A DNA stretch of 64,000 nucleotides from Haliotis asinina (GCF_037392515.1 NW_027133922.1:37707-101706), one strand, 5' to 3'; counted from the stretch's first letter, positions 34,961 through 48,171 are shown. Program-made: numbers and translations. The notes: generated by a model not told the origin, from the sequence alone.

Positions 34961-35124
34961 ATACTTACCTGGCACAGGCTTTACAGTGATCCGCAAGGCT
35001 GTGGGCCCGGGGCGAGACCTTTCCATTGCACCTCGGTTTGGTTGACCCCTGCGATCGTCCCAAATGTGGACGACTCGGGTGCGCAATTTATAAGTGTGGG
35101 GGACTGCGTTCGCGCTCTCCCCTT
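34961..35124 (+). ncRNA. U1: U1 snRNA, copy P48
   Basis: Matches P1. Confidence 0.92.
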
Positions 35125-35595
35125 GAAAATCAACCCCAAAAATAGATATTTTCAGTTGACACTTCCCCCACTTCCAAATCACTTGAAGATGATTGTTTTC
35201 CCGTGTGTGTATGTGCAAACTATGTGTTTTTAATGCGCATGTGTTAATCTGTTTGCTGTGGCAAAAGTATATGTTTAAAGCAAGTCTGAGTTTGATGTAT
35301 TTCAGATGGGATCGCTTTGTCAGCCAGTTGTTGTGTTTGGACTGTCAAGTTGTCTCCCCTGCGTCCCGGATCAGAGATGCACGTGCATGCAGTCTAAATG
35401 GAAATAAATCCGTCTGTGTGTGTTTTTATCTATCAGTAATTTTTTCACAAAGTGAAGGTACTAATGGACTGTTCTGTACAATAAACTGTACGAACAATTA
35501 ACCTGCCATGAAATATATGTGAAGCGTTGATGATGTGACACCTGAATAGGGCAACGCCAGGGTGATGTAAGTGAAAACTGGAACCTGTCCCAAGC

Positions 35596-35759
35596 ATACT
35601 TACCTGGCACAGGCTTTACAGTGATCCGCAAGGCTGTGGGCCCGGGGCGAGACCTTTCCATTGCACCTCGGTTTGGTTGACCCCTGCGATCGTCCCAAAT
35701 GTGGACGACTCGGGTGCGCAATTTATAAGTGTTGGGGACTGCGTTCGCGCTCTCCCCTT
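35596..35759 (+). ncRNA. U1: U1 snRNA, copy P49 (G138U)
   Basis: One substitution in the gene: G to T at 35733, nt 138, in the G run that starts stem IV. Confidence 0.92.
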
Positions 35760-36230
35760 GAAAATCAACCCCAAAAATAGATATTTTCAGTTGACACTTC
35801 CCCCACTTCCAAATCACTTGAAGATGATTGTTTTCCCGTGTGTGTATGTGCAAACTATGTGTTTTTAATGCGCATGTGTTAATCTGTTTGCTGTGGCAAA
35901 AGTATATGTTTAAAGCAAGTCTGAGTTTGATGTATTTCAGATGGGATCGCTTTGTCAGCCAGTTGTTGTGTTTGGACTGTCAAGTTGTCTCCCCTGCGTC
36001 CCGGATCAGAGATGCACGTGCATGCAGTCTAAATGGAAATAAATCCGTCTGTGTGTGTTTTTATCTATCAGTAATTTTTTCACAAAGTGAAGGTACTAAT
36101 GGACTGTTCTGTACAATAAACTGTACGAACAATTAACCTGCCATGAAATATATGTGAAGCGTTGATGATGTGACACCTGAATAGGGCAACGCCAGGGTGA
36201 TGTAAGTGAAAACTGGAACCTGTCCCAAGC

Positions 36231-36394
36231 ATACTTACCTGGCACAGGCTTTACAGTGATCCGCAAGGCTGTGGGCCCGGGGCGAGACCTTTCCATTGCA
36301 CCTCGGTTTGGTTGACCCCTGCGATCGTCCCAAATGTGGACGACTCGGGTGCGCAATTTATAAGTGTGGGGGACTGCGTTCGCGCTCTCCCCTT
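36231..36394 (+). ncRNA. U1: U1 snRNA, copy P50
   Basis: Matches P1. Confidence 0.92.
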
Positions 36395-36865
36395 GAAAAT
36401 CAACCCCAAAAATAGATATTTTCAGTTGACACTTCCCCCACTTCCAAATCACTTGAAGATGATTGTTTTCCCGTGTGTGTATGTGCAAACTATGTGTTTT
36501 TAATGCGCATGTGTTAATCTGTTTGCTGTGGCAAAAGTATATGTTTAAAGCAAGTCTGAGTTTGATGTATTTCAGATGGGATCGCTTTGTCAGCCAGTTG
36601 TTGTGTTTGGACTGTCAAGTTGTCTCCCCTGCGTCCCGGATCAGAGATGCACGTGCATGCAGTCTAAATGGAAATAAATCCGTCTGTGTGTGTTTTTATC
36701 TATCAGTAATTTTTTCACAAAGTGAAGGTACTAATGGACTGTTCTGTACAATAAACTGTACGAACAATTAACCTGCCATGAAATATATGTGAAGCGTTGA
36801 TGATGTGACACCTGAATAGGGCAACGCCAGGGTGATGTAAGTGAAAACTGGAACCTGTCCCAAGC

Positions 36866-37029
36866 ATACTTACCTGGCACAGGCTTTACAGTGATCCGCA
36901 AGGCTGTGGGCCCGGGGCGAGACCTTTCCATTGCACCTCGGTTTGGTTGACCCCTGCGATCGTCCCAAATGTGGACGACTCGGGTGCGCAATTTATAAGT
37001 GTGGGGGACTGCGTTCGCGCTCTCCCCTT
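36866..37029 (+). ncRNA. U1: U1 snRNA, copy P51
   Basis: Gene matches P1. First A of the 3'-box-like signal is C (37043). Confidence 0.92.
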
Positions 37030-37500
37030 GAAAATCAACCCCCAAAATAGATATTTTCAGTTGACACTTCCCCCACTTCCAAATCACTTGAAGATGATTG
37101 TTTTCCCGTGTGTGTATGTGCAAACTATGTGTTTTTAATGCGCATGTGTTAATCTGTTTGCTGTGGCAAAAGTATATGTTTAAAGCAAGTCTGAGTTTGA
37201 TGTATTTCAGATGGGATCGCTTTGTCAGCCAGTTGTTGTGTTTGGACTGTCAAGTTGTCTCCCCTGCGTCCCGGATCAGAGATGCACGTGCATGCAGTCT
37301 AAATGGAAATAAATCCGTCTGTGTGTGTTTTTATCTATCAGTAATTTTTTCACAAAGTGAAGGTACTAATGGACTGTTCTGTACAATAAACTGTACGAAC
37401 AATTAACCTGCCATGAAATATATGTGAAGCGTTGATGATGTGACACCTGAATAGGGCAACGCCAGGGTGATGTAAGTGAAAACTGGAACCTGTCCCAAGC

Positions 37501-37664
37501 ATACTTACCTGGCACAGGCTTTACAGTGATCCGCAAGGCTGTGGGCCCGGGGCGAGACCTTTCCATTGCACCTCGGTTTGGTTGACCCCTGCGATCGTCC
37601 CAAATGTGGACGACTCGGGTGCGCAATTTATAAGTGTGGGGGACTGCGTTCGCGCTCTCCCCTT
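37501..37664 (+). ncRNA. U1: U1 snRNA, copy P52
   Basis: Matches P1. Confidence 0.92.
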
Positions 37665-38135
37665 GAAAATCAACCCCAAAAATAGATATTTTCAGTTGAC
37701 ACTTCCCCCACTTCCAAATCACTTGAAGATGATTGTTTTCCCGTGTGTGTATGTGCAAACTATGTGTTTTTAATGCGCATGTGTTAATCTGTTTGCTGTG
37801 GCAAAAGTATATGTTTAAAGCAAGTCTGAGTTTGATGTATTTCAGATGGGATCGCTTTGTCAGCCAGTTGTTGTGTTTGGACTGTCAAGTTGTCTCCCCT
37901 GCGTCCCGGATCAGAGATGCACGTGCATGCAGTCTAAATGGAAATAAATCCGTCTGTGTGTGTTTTTATCTATCAGTAATTTTTTCACAAAGTGAAGGTA
38001 CTAATGGACTGTTCTGTACAATAAACTGTACGAACAATTAACCTGCCATGAAATATATGTGAAGCGTTGATGATGTGACACCTGAATAGGGCAACGCCAG
38101 GGTGATGTAAGTGAAAACTGGAACCTGTCCCAAGC

Positions 38136-38299
38136 ATACTTACCTGGCACAGGCTTTACAGTGATCCGCAAGGCTGTGGGCCCGGGGCGAGACCTTTCCA
38201 TTGCACCTCGGTTTGGTTGACCCCTGCGATCGTCCCAAATGTGGACGACTCGGGTGCGCAATTTATAAGTGTGGGGGACTGCGTTCGCGCTCTCCCCTT
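38136..38299 (+). ncRNA. U1: U1 snRNA, copy P53
   Basis: Gene matches P1. The spacer after it has one extra T in a T run near 38600, the first break of the 635-bp register. Confidence 0.92.
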
Positions 38300-38771
38300 G
38301 AAAATCAACCCCAAAAATAGATATTTTCAGTTGACACTTCCCCCACTTCCAAATCACTTGAAGATGATTGTTTTCCCGTGTGTGTATGTGCAAACTATGT
38401 GTTTTTAATGCGCATGTGTTAATCTGTTTGCTGTGGCAAAAGTATATGTTTAAAGCAAGTCTGAGTTTGATGTATTTCAGATGGGATCGCTTTGTCAGCC
38501 AGTTGTTGTGTTTGGACTGTCAAGTTGTCTCCCCTGCGTCCCGGATCAGAGATGCACGTGCATGCAGTCTAAATGGAAATAAATCCGTCTGTGTGTGTTT
38601 TTTATCTATCAGTAATTTTTTCACAAAGTGAAGGTACTAATGGACTGTTCTGTACAATAAACTGTACGAACAATTAACCTGCCATGAAATATATGTGAAG
38701 CGTTGATGATGTGACACCTGAATAGGGCAACGCCAGGGTGATGTAAGTGAAAACTGGAACCTGTCCCAAGC

Positions 38772-38935
38772 ATACTTACCTGGCACAGGCTTTACAGTGA
38801 TCCGCAAGGCTGTGGGCCCGGGGCGAGACCTTTCCATTGCACCTCGGTTTGGTTGACCCCTGCGATCGTCCCAAATGTGGACGACTCGGGTGCGCAATTT
38901 ATAAGTGTGGGGGACTGCGTTCGCGCTCTCCCCTT
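38772..38935 (+). ncRNA. U1: U1 snRNA, copy P54
   Basis: Matches P1. Confidence 0.92.
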
Positions 38936-39406
38936 GAAAATCAACCCCAAAAATAGATATTTTCAGTTGACACTTCCCCCACTTCCAAATCACTTGAAGA
39001 TGATTGTTTTCCCGTGTGTGTATGTGCAAACTATGTGTTTTTAATGCGCATGTGTTAATCTGTTTGCTGTGGCAAAAGTATATGTTTAAAGCAAGTCTGA
39101 GTTTGATGTATTTCAGATGGGATCGCTTTGTCAGCCAGTTGTTGTGTTTGGACTGTCAAGTTGTCTCCCCTGCGTCCCGGATCAGAGATGCACGTGCATG
39201 CAGTCTAAATGGAAATAAATCCGTCTGTGTGTGTTTTTATCTATCAGTAATTTTTTCACAAAGTGAAGGTACTAATGGACTGTTCTGTACAATAAACTGT
39301 ACGAACAATTAACCTGCCATGAAATATATGTGAAGCGTTGATGATGTGACACCTGAATAGGGCAACGCCAGGGTGATGTAAGTGAAAACTGGAACCTGTC
39401 CCAAGC

Positions 39407-39569
39407 ATACTTACCTGGCACAGGCTTTACAGTGATCCGCAAGGCTGTGGGCCCGGGGCGAGACCTTTCCATTGCACCTCGGTTTGGTTGACCCCTGCGA
39501 TCGTCCCAAATGTGGACGACTCGGGTGCGCAATTTATAAGTGTGGGGGCTGCGTTCGCGCTCTCCCCTT
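39407..39569 (+). ncRNA. U1: U1 snRNA, copy P55 (1-nt deletion)
   Basis: 163 nt: the A after the G run of stem IV is missing near 39548. This could be real or a sequencing error. Confidence 0.88.
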
Positions 39570-40040
39570 GAAAATCAACCCCAAAAATAGATATTTTCAG
39601 TTGACACTTCCCCCACTTCCAAATCACTTGAAGATGATTGTTTTCCCGTGTGTGTATGTGCAAACTATGTGTTTTTAATGCGCATGTGTTAATCTGTTTG
39701 CTGTGGCAAAAGTATATGTTTAAAGCAAGTCTGAGTTTGATGTATTTCAGATGGGATCGCTTTGTCAGCCAGTTGTTGTGTTTGGACTGTCAAGTTGTCT
39801 CCCCTGCGTCCCGGATCAGAGATGCACGTGCATGCAGTCTAAATGGAAATAAATCCGTCTGTGTGTGTTTTTATCTATCAGTAATTTTTTCACAAAGTGA
39901 AGGTACTAATGGACTGTTCTGTACAATAAACTGTACGAACAATTAACCTGCCATGAAATATATGTGAAGCGTTGATGATGTGACACCTGAATAGGGCAAC
40001 GCCAGGGTGATGTAAGTGAAAACTGGAACCTGTCCCAAGC

Positions 40041-40204
40041 ATACTTACCTGGCACAGGCTTTACAGTGATCCGCAAGGCTGTGGGCCCGGGGCGAGACCT
40101 TTCCATTGCACCTCGGTTTGGTTGACCCCTGCGATCGTCCCAAATGTGGACGACTCGGGTGCGCAATTTATAAGTGTGGGGGACTGCGTTCGCGCTCTCC
40201 CCTT
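40041..40204 (+). ncRNA. U1: U1 snRNA, copy P56
   Basis: Matches P1. Confidence 0.92.
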
Positions 40205-40675
40205 GAAAATCAACCCCAAAAATAGATATTTTCAGTTGACACTTCCCCCACTTCCAAATCACTTGAAGATGATTGTTTTCCCGTGTGTGTATGTGCAAAC
40301 TATGTGTTTTTAATGCGCATGTGTTAATCTGTTTGCTGTGGCAAAAGTATATGTTTAAAGCAAGTCTGAGTTTGATGTATTTCAGATGGGATCGCTTTGT
40401 CAGCCAGTTGTTGTGTTTGGACTGTCAAGTTGTCTCCCCTGCGTCCCGGATCAGAGATGCACGTGCATGCAGTCTAAATGGAAATAAATCCGTCTGTGTG
40501 TGTTTTTATCTATCAGTAATTTTTTCACAAAGTGAAGGTACTAATGGACTGTTCTGTACAATAAACTGTACGAACAATTAACCTGCCATGAAATATATGT
40601 GAAGCGTTGATGATGTGACACCTGAATAGGGCAACGCCAGGGTGATGTAAGTGAAAACTGGAACCTGTCCCAAGC

Positions 40676-40839
40676 ATACTTACCTGGCACAGGCTTTACA
40701 GTGATCCGCAAGGCTGTGGGCCCGGGGCGAGACCTTTCCATTGCACCTCGGTTTGGTTGACCCCTGCGATCGTCCCAAATGTGGACGACTCGGGTGCGCA
40801 ATTTATAAGTGTGGGGGACTGCGTTCGCGCTCTCCCCTT
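40676..40839 (+). ncRNA. U1: U1 snRNA, copy P57
   Basis: Matches P1. Confidence 0.92.
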
Positions 40840-41310
40840 GAAAATCAACCCCAAAAATAGATATTTTCAGTTGACACTTCCCCCACTTCCAAATCACTTG
40901 AAGATGATTGTTTTCCCGTGTGTGTATGTGCAAACTATGTGTTTTTAATGCGCATGTGTTAATCTGTTTGCTGTGGCAAAAGTATATGTTTAAAGCAAGT
41001 CTGAGTTTGATGTATTTCAGATGGGATCGCTTTGTCAGCCAGTTGTTGTGTTTGGACTGTCAAGTTGTCTCCCCTGCGTCCCGGATCAGAGATGCACGTG
41101 CATGCAGTCTAAATGGAAATAAATCCGTCTGTGTGTGTTTTTATCTATCAGTAATTTTTTCACAAAGTGAAGGTACTAATGGACTGTTCTGTACAATAAA
41201 CTGTACGAACAATTAACCTGCCATGAAATATATGTGAAGCGTTGATGATGTGACACCTGAATAGGGCAACGCCAGGGTGATGTAAGTGAAAACTGGAACC
41301 TGTCCCAAGC

Positions 41311-41474
41311 ATACTTACCTGGCACAGGCTTTACAGTGATCCGCAAGGCTGTGGGCCCGGGGCGAGACCTTTCCATTGCACCTCGGTTTGGTTGACCCCT
41401 GCGATCGTCCCAAATGTGGACGACTCGGGTGCGCAATTTATAAGTGTGGGGGACTGCGTTCGCGCTCTCCCCTT
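41311..41474 (+). ncRNA. U1: U1 snRNA, copy P58
   Basis: Matches P1. Confidence 0.92.
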
Positions 41475-41945
41475 GAAAATCAACCCCAAAAATAGATATT
41501 TTCAGTTGACACTTCCCCCACTTCCAAATCACTTGAAGATGATTGTTTTCCCGTGTGTGTATGTGCAAACTATGTGTTTTTAATGCGCATGTGTTAATCT
41601 GTTTGCTGTGGCAAAAGTATATGTTTAAAGCAAGTCTGAGTTTGATGTATTTCAGATGGGATCGCTTTGTCAGCCAGTTGTTGTGTTTGGACTGTCAAGT
41701 TGTCTCCCCTGCGTCCCGGATCAGAGATGCACGTGCATGCAGTCTAAATGGAAATAAATCCGTCTGTGTGTGTTTTTATCTATCAGTAATTTTTTCACAA
41801 AGTGAAGGTACTAATGGACTGTTCTGTACAATAAACTGTACGAACAATTAACCTGCCATGAAATATATGTGAAGCGTTGATGATGTGACACCTGAATAGG
41901 GCAACGCCAGGGTGATGTAAGTGAAAACTGGAACCTGTCCCAAGC

Positions 41946-42109
41946 ATACTTACCTGGCACAGGCTTTACAGTGATCCGCAAGGCTGTGGGCCCGGGGCGA
42001 GACCTTTCCATTGCACCTCGGTTTGGTTGACCCCTGCGATCGTCCCAAATGTGGACGACTCGGGTGCGCAATTTATAAGTGTGGGGGACTGCGTTCGCGC
42101 TCTCCCCTT
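41946..42109 (+). ncRNA. U1: U1 snRNA, copy P59
   Basis: Matches P1. Confidence 0.92.
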
Positions 42110-42580
42110 GAAAATCAACCCCAAAAATAGATATTTTCAGTTGACACTTCCCCCACTTCCAAATCACTTGAAGATGATTGTTTTCCCGTGTGTGTATGTG
42201 CAAACTATGTGTTTTTAATGCGCATGTGTTAATCTGTTTGCTGTGGCAAAAGTATATGTTTAAAGCAAGTCTGAGTTTGATGTATTTCAGATGGGATCGC
42301 TTTGTCAGCCAGTTGTTGTGTTTGGACTGTCAAGTTGTCTCCCCTGCGTCCCGGATCAGAGATGCACGTGCATGCAGTCTAAATGGAAATAAATCCGTCT
42401 GTGTGTGTTTTTATCTATCAGTAATTTTTTCACAAAGTGAAGGTACTAATGGACTGTTCTGTACAATAAACTGTACGAACAATTAACCTGCCATGAAATA
42501 TATGTGAAGCGTTGATGATGTGACACCTGAATAGGGCAACGCCAGGGTGATGTAAGTGAAAACTGGAACCTGTCCCAAGC

Positions 42581-42745
42581 ATACTTACCTGGCACAGGCT
42601 TTACAGTGATCCGCAAGGCTGTGGGCCCGGGGCGAGACCTTTCCATTGCACCTCGGTTTGGTTGACCCCTGCGATCGTCCCAAATGTGGACGACTCGGGT
42701 GCGCAATTTATAAGTGTGGGGGACTGCGTTCGCGCTCTCACCCTT
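42581..42745 (+). ncRNA. U1: U1 snRNA, copy P60 (1-nt insertion)
   Basis: An extra A interrupts the 3' strand of stem IV near 42740, and an extra G follows in the flank. The indel-rich part of the window begins here. Confidence 0.88.
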
Positions 42746-43217
42746 GAAAATCAAGCCCCAAAAATAGATATTTTCAGTTGACACTTCCCCCACTTCCAAA
42801 TCACTTGAAGATGATTGTTTTCCCGTGTGTGTATGTGCAAACTATGTGTTTTTAATGCGCATGTGTTAATCTGTTTGCTGTGGCAAAAGTATATGTTTAA
42901 AGCAAGTCTGAGTTTGATGTATTTCAGATGGGATCGCTTTGTCAGCCAGTTGTTGTGTTTGGACTGTCAAGTTGTCTCCCCTGCGTCCCGGATCAGAGAT
43001 GCACGTGCATGCAGTCTAAATGGAAATAAATCCGTCTGTGTGTGTTTTTATCTATCAGTAATTTTTTCACAAAGTGAAGGTACTAATGGACTGTTCTGTA
43101 CAATAAACTGTACGAACAATTAACCTGCCATGAAATATATGTGAAGCGTTGATGATGTGACACCTGAATAGGGCAACGCCAGGGTGATGTAAGTGAAAAC
43201 TGGAACCTGTCCCAAGC

Positions 43218-43381
43218 ATACTTACCTGGCACAGGCTTTACAGTGATCCGCAAGGCTGTGGGCCCGGGGCGAGACCTTTCCATTGCACCTCGGTTTGGTT
43301 GACCCCTGCGATCGTCCCAAATGTGGACGACTCGGGTGCGCAATTTATAAGTGTGGGGGACTGCGTTCGCGCTCTCCCCTT
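43218..43381 (+). ncRNA. U1: U1 snRNA, copy P61
   Basis: Matches P1. Confidence 0.92.
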
Positions 43382-43852
43382 GAAAATCAACCCCAAAAAT
43401 AGATATTTTCAGTTGACACTTCCCCCACTTCCAAATCACTTGAAGATGATTGTTTTCCCGTGTGTGTATGTGCAAACTATGTGTTTTTAATGCGCATGTG
43501 TTAATCTGTTTGCTGTGGCAAAAGTATATGTTTAAAGCAAGTCTGAGTTTGATGTATTTCAGATGGGATCGCTTTGTCAGCCAGTTGTTGTGTTTGGACT
43601 GTCAAGTTGTCTCCCCTGCGTCCCGGATCAGAGATGCACGTGCATGCAGTCTAAATGGAAATAAATCCGTCTGTGTGTGTTTTTATCTATCAGTAATTTT
43701 TTCACAAAGTGAAGGTACTAATGGACTGTTCTGTACAATAAACTGTACGAACAATTAACCTGCCATGAAATATATGTGAAGCGTTGATGATGTGACACCT
43801 GAATAGGGCAACGCCAGGGTGATGTAAGTGAAAACTGGAACCTGTCCCAAGC

Positions 43853-44016
43853 ATACTTACCTGGCACAGGCTTTACAGTGATCCGCAAGGCTGTGGGCCC
43901 GGGGCGAGACCTTTCCATTGCACCTCGGTTTGGTTGACCCCTGCGATCGTCCCAAATGTGGACGACTCGGGTGCGCAATTTATAAGTGTGGGGGACTGCG
44001 TTCGCGCTCTCCCCTT
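43853..44016 (+). ncRNA. U1: U1 snRNA, copy P62
   Basis: Matches P1. Confidence 0.92.
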
Positions 44017-44486
44017 GAAAATCAACCCCAAAAATAGATATTTTCAGTTGACACTTCCCCCACTTCCAAATCACTTGAAGATGATTGTTTTCCCGTGTGT
44101 GTATGTGCAAACTATGTGTTTTTAATGCGCATGTGTTAATCTGTTTGCTGTGGCAAAAGTATATGTTTAAAGCAAGTCTGAGTTTGATGTATTTCAGATG
44201 GGATCGCTTTGTCAGCCAGTTGTTGTGTTTGGACTGTCAAGTTGTCTCCCCTGCGTCCCGGATCAGAGATGCACGTGCATGCAGTCTAAATGGAAATAAA
44301 TCCGTCTGTGTGTGTTTTTATCTATCAGTAATTTTTTCACAAAGTGAAGGTACTATGGACTGTTCTGTACAATAAACTGTACGAACAATTAACCTGCCAT
44401 GAAATATATGTGAAGCGTTGATGATGTGACACCTGAATAGGGCAACGCCAGGGTGATGTAAGTGAAAACTGGAACCTGTCCCAAGC

Positions 44487-44656
44487 ATACTTACCTGGCA
44501 CAGGCTTTACAGTGATCCGCAAGGCTTGTGGGCCCGGGGCGAGACCTTTCCATTGCACCTCGTTTGGTTGACCCCTGCGATCGTCCCAAATGTGGACGAC
44601 TCGGGTGCGCAATTTATAAGTGTGGGGGGGGGACTGCGTTCGCGCTCTATCCCCTT
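44487..44656 (+). ncRNA. U1: U1 snRNA, copy P63 (several indels)
   Basis: 170 nt: extra T near nt 40, one G lost in CCTCGG, four extra G before stem IV and an extra AT near the end. Most changes are in homopolymers, as expected from read error. Confidence 0.85.
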
Positions 44657-45129
44657 GAAAATCAACCCCAAAAATAGATATTTTCAGTTGACACTTCCCC
44701 CACTTCCAAATCACTTGAAGATGATTGTTTTCCCGTGTGTGTATGTGCAAACTATGTGTTTTTAATGCGCATGTGTTAATCTGTTTGCTGTGGCAAAAGT
44801 ATATGTTTAAAGCAAGTCTGAGTTTGATGTATTTCAGATGGGATCGCTTTGTCAGCCAGTTGTTGTGTTTGGACTGTCAAGTTGTCTCCCCTGCGTCCCG
44901 GGATCAGAGATGCACGTGCATGCAGTCTAAATGGAAATAAATCCGTCTGTGTGTGTTTTTTATCTATCAGTAATTTTTTCACAAAGTGAAGGTACTAATG
45001 GACTGTTCTGTACAATAAACTGTACGAACAATTAACCTGCCATGAAATATATGTGAAGCGTTGATGATGTGACACCTGAATAGGGCAACGCCAGGGTGAT
45101 GTAAGTGAAAACTGGAACCTGTCCCAAGC

Positions 45130-45293
45130 ATACTTACCTGGCACAGGCTTTACAGTGATCCGCAAGGCTGTGGGCCCGGGGCGAGACCTTTCCATTGCAC
45201 CTCGGTTTGGTTGACCCCTGCGATCGTCCCAAATGTGGACGACTCGGGTGCGCAATTTATAAGTGTGGGGGACTGCGTTCGCGCTCTCCCCTT
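45130..45293 (+). ncRNA. U1: U1 snRNA, copy P64 (last + copy)
   Basis: The gene matches P1. Its downstream spacer has several one-base losses and folds back at 45684. Confidence 0.9.
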
Positions 45294-45660
45294 GAAAATC
45301 AACCCCCAAAAATAGATATTTTCAGTTGACACTTCCCCCACTTCCAAATCACTTGAAGATGATTGTTTCCCGTGTGTGTATGTGCAACTATGTGTTTTTA
45401 ATGCGCATGTGTTAATCTGTTTGCTGTGGCAAAAGTATATGTTTAAAGCAAGTCTGAGTTTGATGTATTTCAGATGGGATCGCTTTGTCAGCCAGTTGTT
45501 GTGTTTGGACTGTCAAGTTGTCTCCCCTGCGTCCCGGATCAGAGATGCACGTGCATGCAGTCTAAATGGAAATAAATCCGTCTGTGTGTGTTTTTATCTA
45601 TCAGTAATTTTTCACAAAGTGAAGGTACTAATGGACTGTTCTGTACAATAAACTGTACGA

Positions 45661-45717
45661 ACAATTAACCTGCATGAAATATATCGCTTCACATATATTT
45701 CATGGCAGGTTAATTGT
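45661..45717. repeat. Fold-back junction where the array reverses orientation
   Basis: The + unit stops after ...TGCATGAAATATAT (45684) and the reverse complement begins with CGCTTCAC followed by ATATATTTCATGGCAGG. The arms 45661-45684 and 45693-45717 are near-perfect reverse complements around an 8-nt loop, so the point is a tight palindrome inside the same part of the repeat. It is either a real inversion or a fold-back artefact of sequencing or assembly. Confidence 0.85.
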
Positions 45718-46087
45718 TTCGTACAGTTTATTGTAGCAGAACAGTCCATTAGTACCTTCACTTTGTGAAAAAATTACTGGATAGATAAAAACACACACAG
45801 ACTGATTTATTTCCATTTAGACTGCATGCACGTGCATCTCTGATCCGGGACGCAGGGAGACAACTTGACAGTCCAAACACAACAACTGGCTGTACAAAGC
45901 GATCCCATCTGAAATACATCAAACTCAGACTTGCTTTAAACATATACTTTTGCCACAGCAAACAGATTAACACATGCCATTAAAAACACATAGTTGCACA
46001 TACACACACGGGAAAACAAGCATCTTCAAGTGATTTGGAAGTGGGGAAGTGTCAACTGAAAATATCTATTTTGGGGGGTTGATTTTC

Positions 46088-46250
46088 AAGGGGAGAGCGC
46101 GAACGCAGTCCCCCACACTTATAAATTGCGCACCCGAGTCGTCCACATTTGGGACGATCGCAGGGTCAACCAAACCGAGGTGCAATGGGAAAGGTCTCGC
46201 CCCGGGCCCACAGCTTGCGGATCACTGTAAAGCCTGTGCCAGGTAAGTAT
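46088..46250 (-). ncRNA. U1: U1 snRNA, copy M1 (first - copy)
   Basis: 163 nt with three one-base indels relative to P1. It is convergent with P64. Confidence 0.87.
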
Positions 46251-46726
46251 GCTTGGGACAGGTTCCAGTTTTCACTTACATCACCCTGGCGTTGCCCTAT
46301 TCAGGTGTCACATCATCAACGCTTCACATATATTTCATGGCAGGTTAATTGTTCGTACAGTTTATTGTACAGAACAGTCCATTAGTACCTTCACTTTGTG
46401 AAAAAATTACTGAGAGATTAAAAACACACACAGGACGGATTTATTTCCATTTAGACTGCAATGCACGTGCAGCTCTGATCCGGACGGCAGGGGAGACAAC
46501 TTGACAGTGCCAAACGACAACAACTGGCCTGACAAAGCGATCCCATCTGAAATACATCAAACTCAGACTTGCTTTAAACATATACTTTTGCCACAGCAAA
46601 CAGATTAACACATGCGCATTAAAAACACATAGTTTGCACATACACACACGGGAAAACAATCATCTTCAAGTGATTTGGAAGTGGGGGAAGTGTCAACTGA
46701 AAATATCTATTTTTGGGTTGATTTTC

Positions 46727-46893
46727 AAGGGGAGAGCGCGAACGCAGTCCCCACACTTATAAATTGGCGCATCCCGAGTCGTCCACATTTGGGACGATCG
46801 CAGGGTCAACCAAAGCCGAGGTGCAATGGAAAGGTCTCGCCCCGGTGCCCACAGCCTTGCGGATCACTGTAGAAGCCTGTGCCAGGTAAGTAT
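46727..46893 (-). ncRNA. U1: U1 snRNA, copy M2 (several indels)
   Basis: 167 nt; at least six one-base gains or losses scattered through the gene. Confidence 0.85.
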
Positions 46894-47369
46894 GCTTGGG
46901 ACAGGTTCCAGTTTTCACTTACATCACCCTGGCGTTGCCCTATTCAGTGTGGTCACATCATCAACGCTTCACATATATTTCATGGCAGTTAATTGTTCGT
47001 ACAGTTTATTGTACAGAACTAGCCCATTAGTACCTTCACTTTGTGAAAAAATTACTGATAGATAAAAACACACACAGACGGGATTTATTTCCATTTAGAC
47101 TGCATGCACGTGCAGTCTCTGATCCGGGACGCAGGGGAGACAACTTGACAGTCCAAACACAACAACTGGCTGAGCAAAGCGATCCCATCTGAAGATACAT
47201 CAAACTCAGACTTGCTTTAAACATATACTTTTGCCACAGCAAACAGATTAACACATGCCATTAAAAACACATAGTTTGCACATACACACACGGGAAAACA
47301 ATCATCTTCAAGTGATTTGGAAGTGGGGGAAGTGTCAACTGAAAATATCTATTTTTGGGGTTGATTTTC

Positions 47370-47535
47370 AAGGGGAGAGCGCGAACGGCAGTCCCCGACA
47401 CTTATAAATTGCGCGACCCGAGTCGTCCACATTTGGGACGATCGCAGGGGTCAACCAAACCGAGGTGCAATGGAAAGGTCTCGCCCCGGGCCCACAGCCT
47501 TGCGGATCACTGTAAAGCCTGTGCCAGGTAAGTAT
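47370..47535 (-). ncRNA. U1: U1 snRNA, copy M3 (indels)
   Basis: 166 nt; extra bases in the stem IV region and a changed base near the Sm site. Confidence 0.86.
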
Positions 47536-48007
47536 GCTTGGGACAGGTTCCAGTTTTCACTTACATCACCCTGCGTTGCCCTATTCAGGTGTCACATCAT
47601 CAACGCTTTCACATGATATTTCATGGCAGGTTAATTGTTCGTACAGTTTATTGTACAGAACAGTCCATTAGTACCTCACTTTGTGAAAAAATTACTGATA
47701 GATAAAAACACACACAGACGGATTTATTTCCATTTAGACTGCATGCACGTGCATCTCTGATCCGGGACGCAGGGGAGACAACTTGACAGTCCAAACACAC
47801 AACTGGCTGACAAAGCGATCCCATCTGAAATACATCAAACTCAGACTTGCTTTAAACATATACTTTTGCCACAGCAAACAGATTAACACATGCGCATTAA
47901 AAACACATAGTTTGCACATACAGCACACGGGAAAACAATCATCTTCAAGTGATTTGGAAGTGGGGGAAGTGTCAACTGAAAATATCTATTTTTGGGGGTT
48001 GATTTTC

Positions 48008-48171
48008 AAGGGGAGAGCGCGAACGCAGTCCCCCACACTTATAAATTGCGCACCCGAGTCGTCCACATTTGGGACGATCGCAGGGGTCAACCAAACCGAG
48101 GTGCAATGGAAAGGTCTCGCCCCGGGCCCACAGCCTTGCGGATCACTGTAAAGCCTGTGCCAGGTAAGTAT
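48008..48171 (-). ncRNA. U1: U1 snRNA, copy M4
   Basis: Matches P1. Confidence 0.91.

Larger units (their letters stand above)
4514..45684 (+). repeat. U1 snRNA tandem array, + strand block (635-bp units)
   Basis: One broken and 64 complete U1 genes follow one another head to tail, with a period of exactly 635 bp from 4514 to about 38.6 kb and small indel shifts afterwards. Each unit is a 164-nt gene plus a 471-bp spacer. Up to about 42.7 kb I noticed only substitutions at 13556, 14191, 15042, 18655, 24589, 24886, 25859, 35733 and 37043, an extra T near 38600 and a lost A near 39548. Such uniformity is the mark of homogenisation by unequal exchange and gene conversion. Changes outside the stretches I compared could have been missed. 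Confidence 0.97.

Noticed and set aside
46240-46250. CAGGTAAGTAT on the + strand as a strong 5' splice site in the reversed block
   Set aside because: It is simply the reverse complement of the U1 5' end, which is complementary to 5' splice sites by function.
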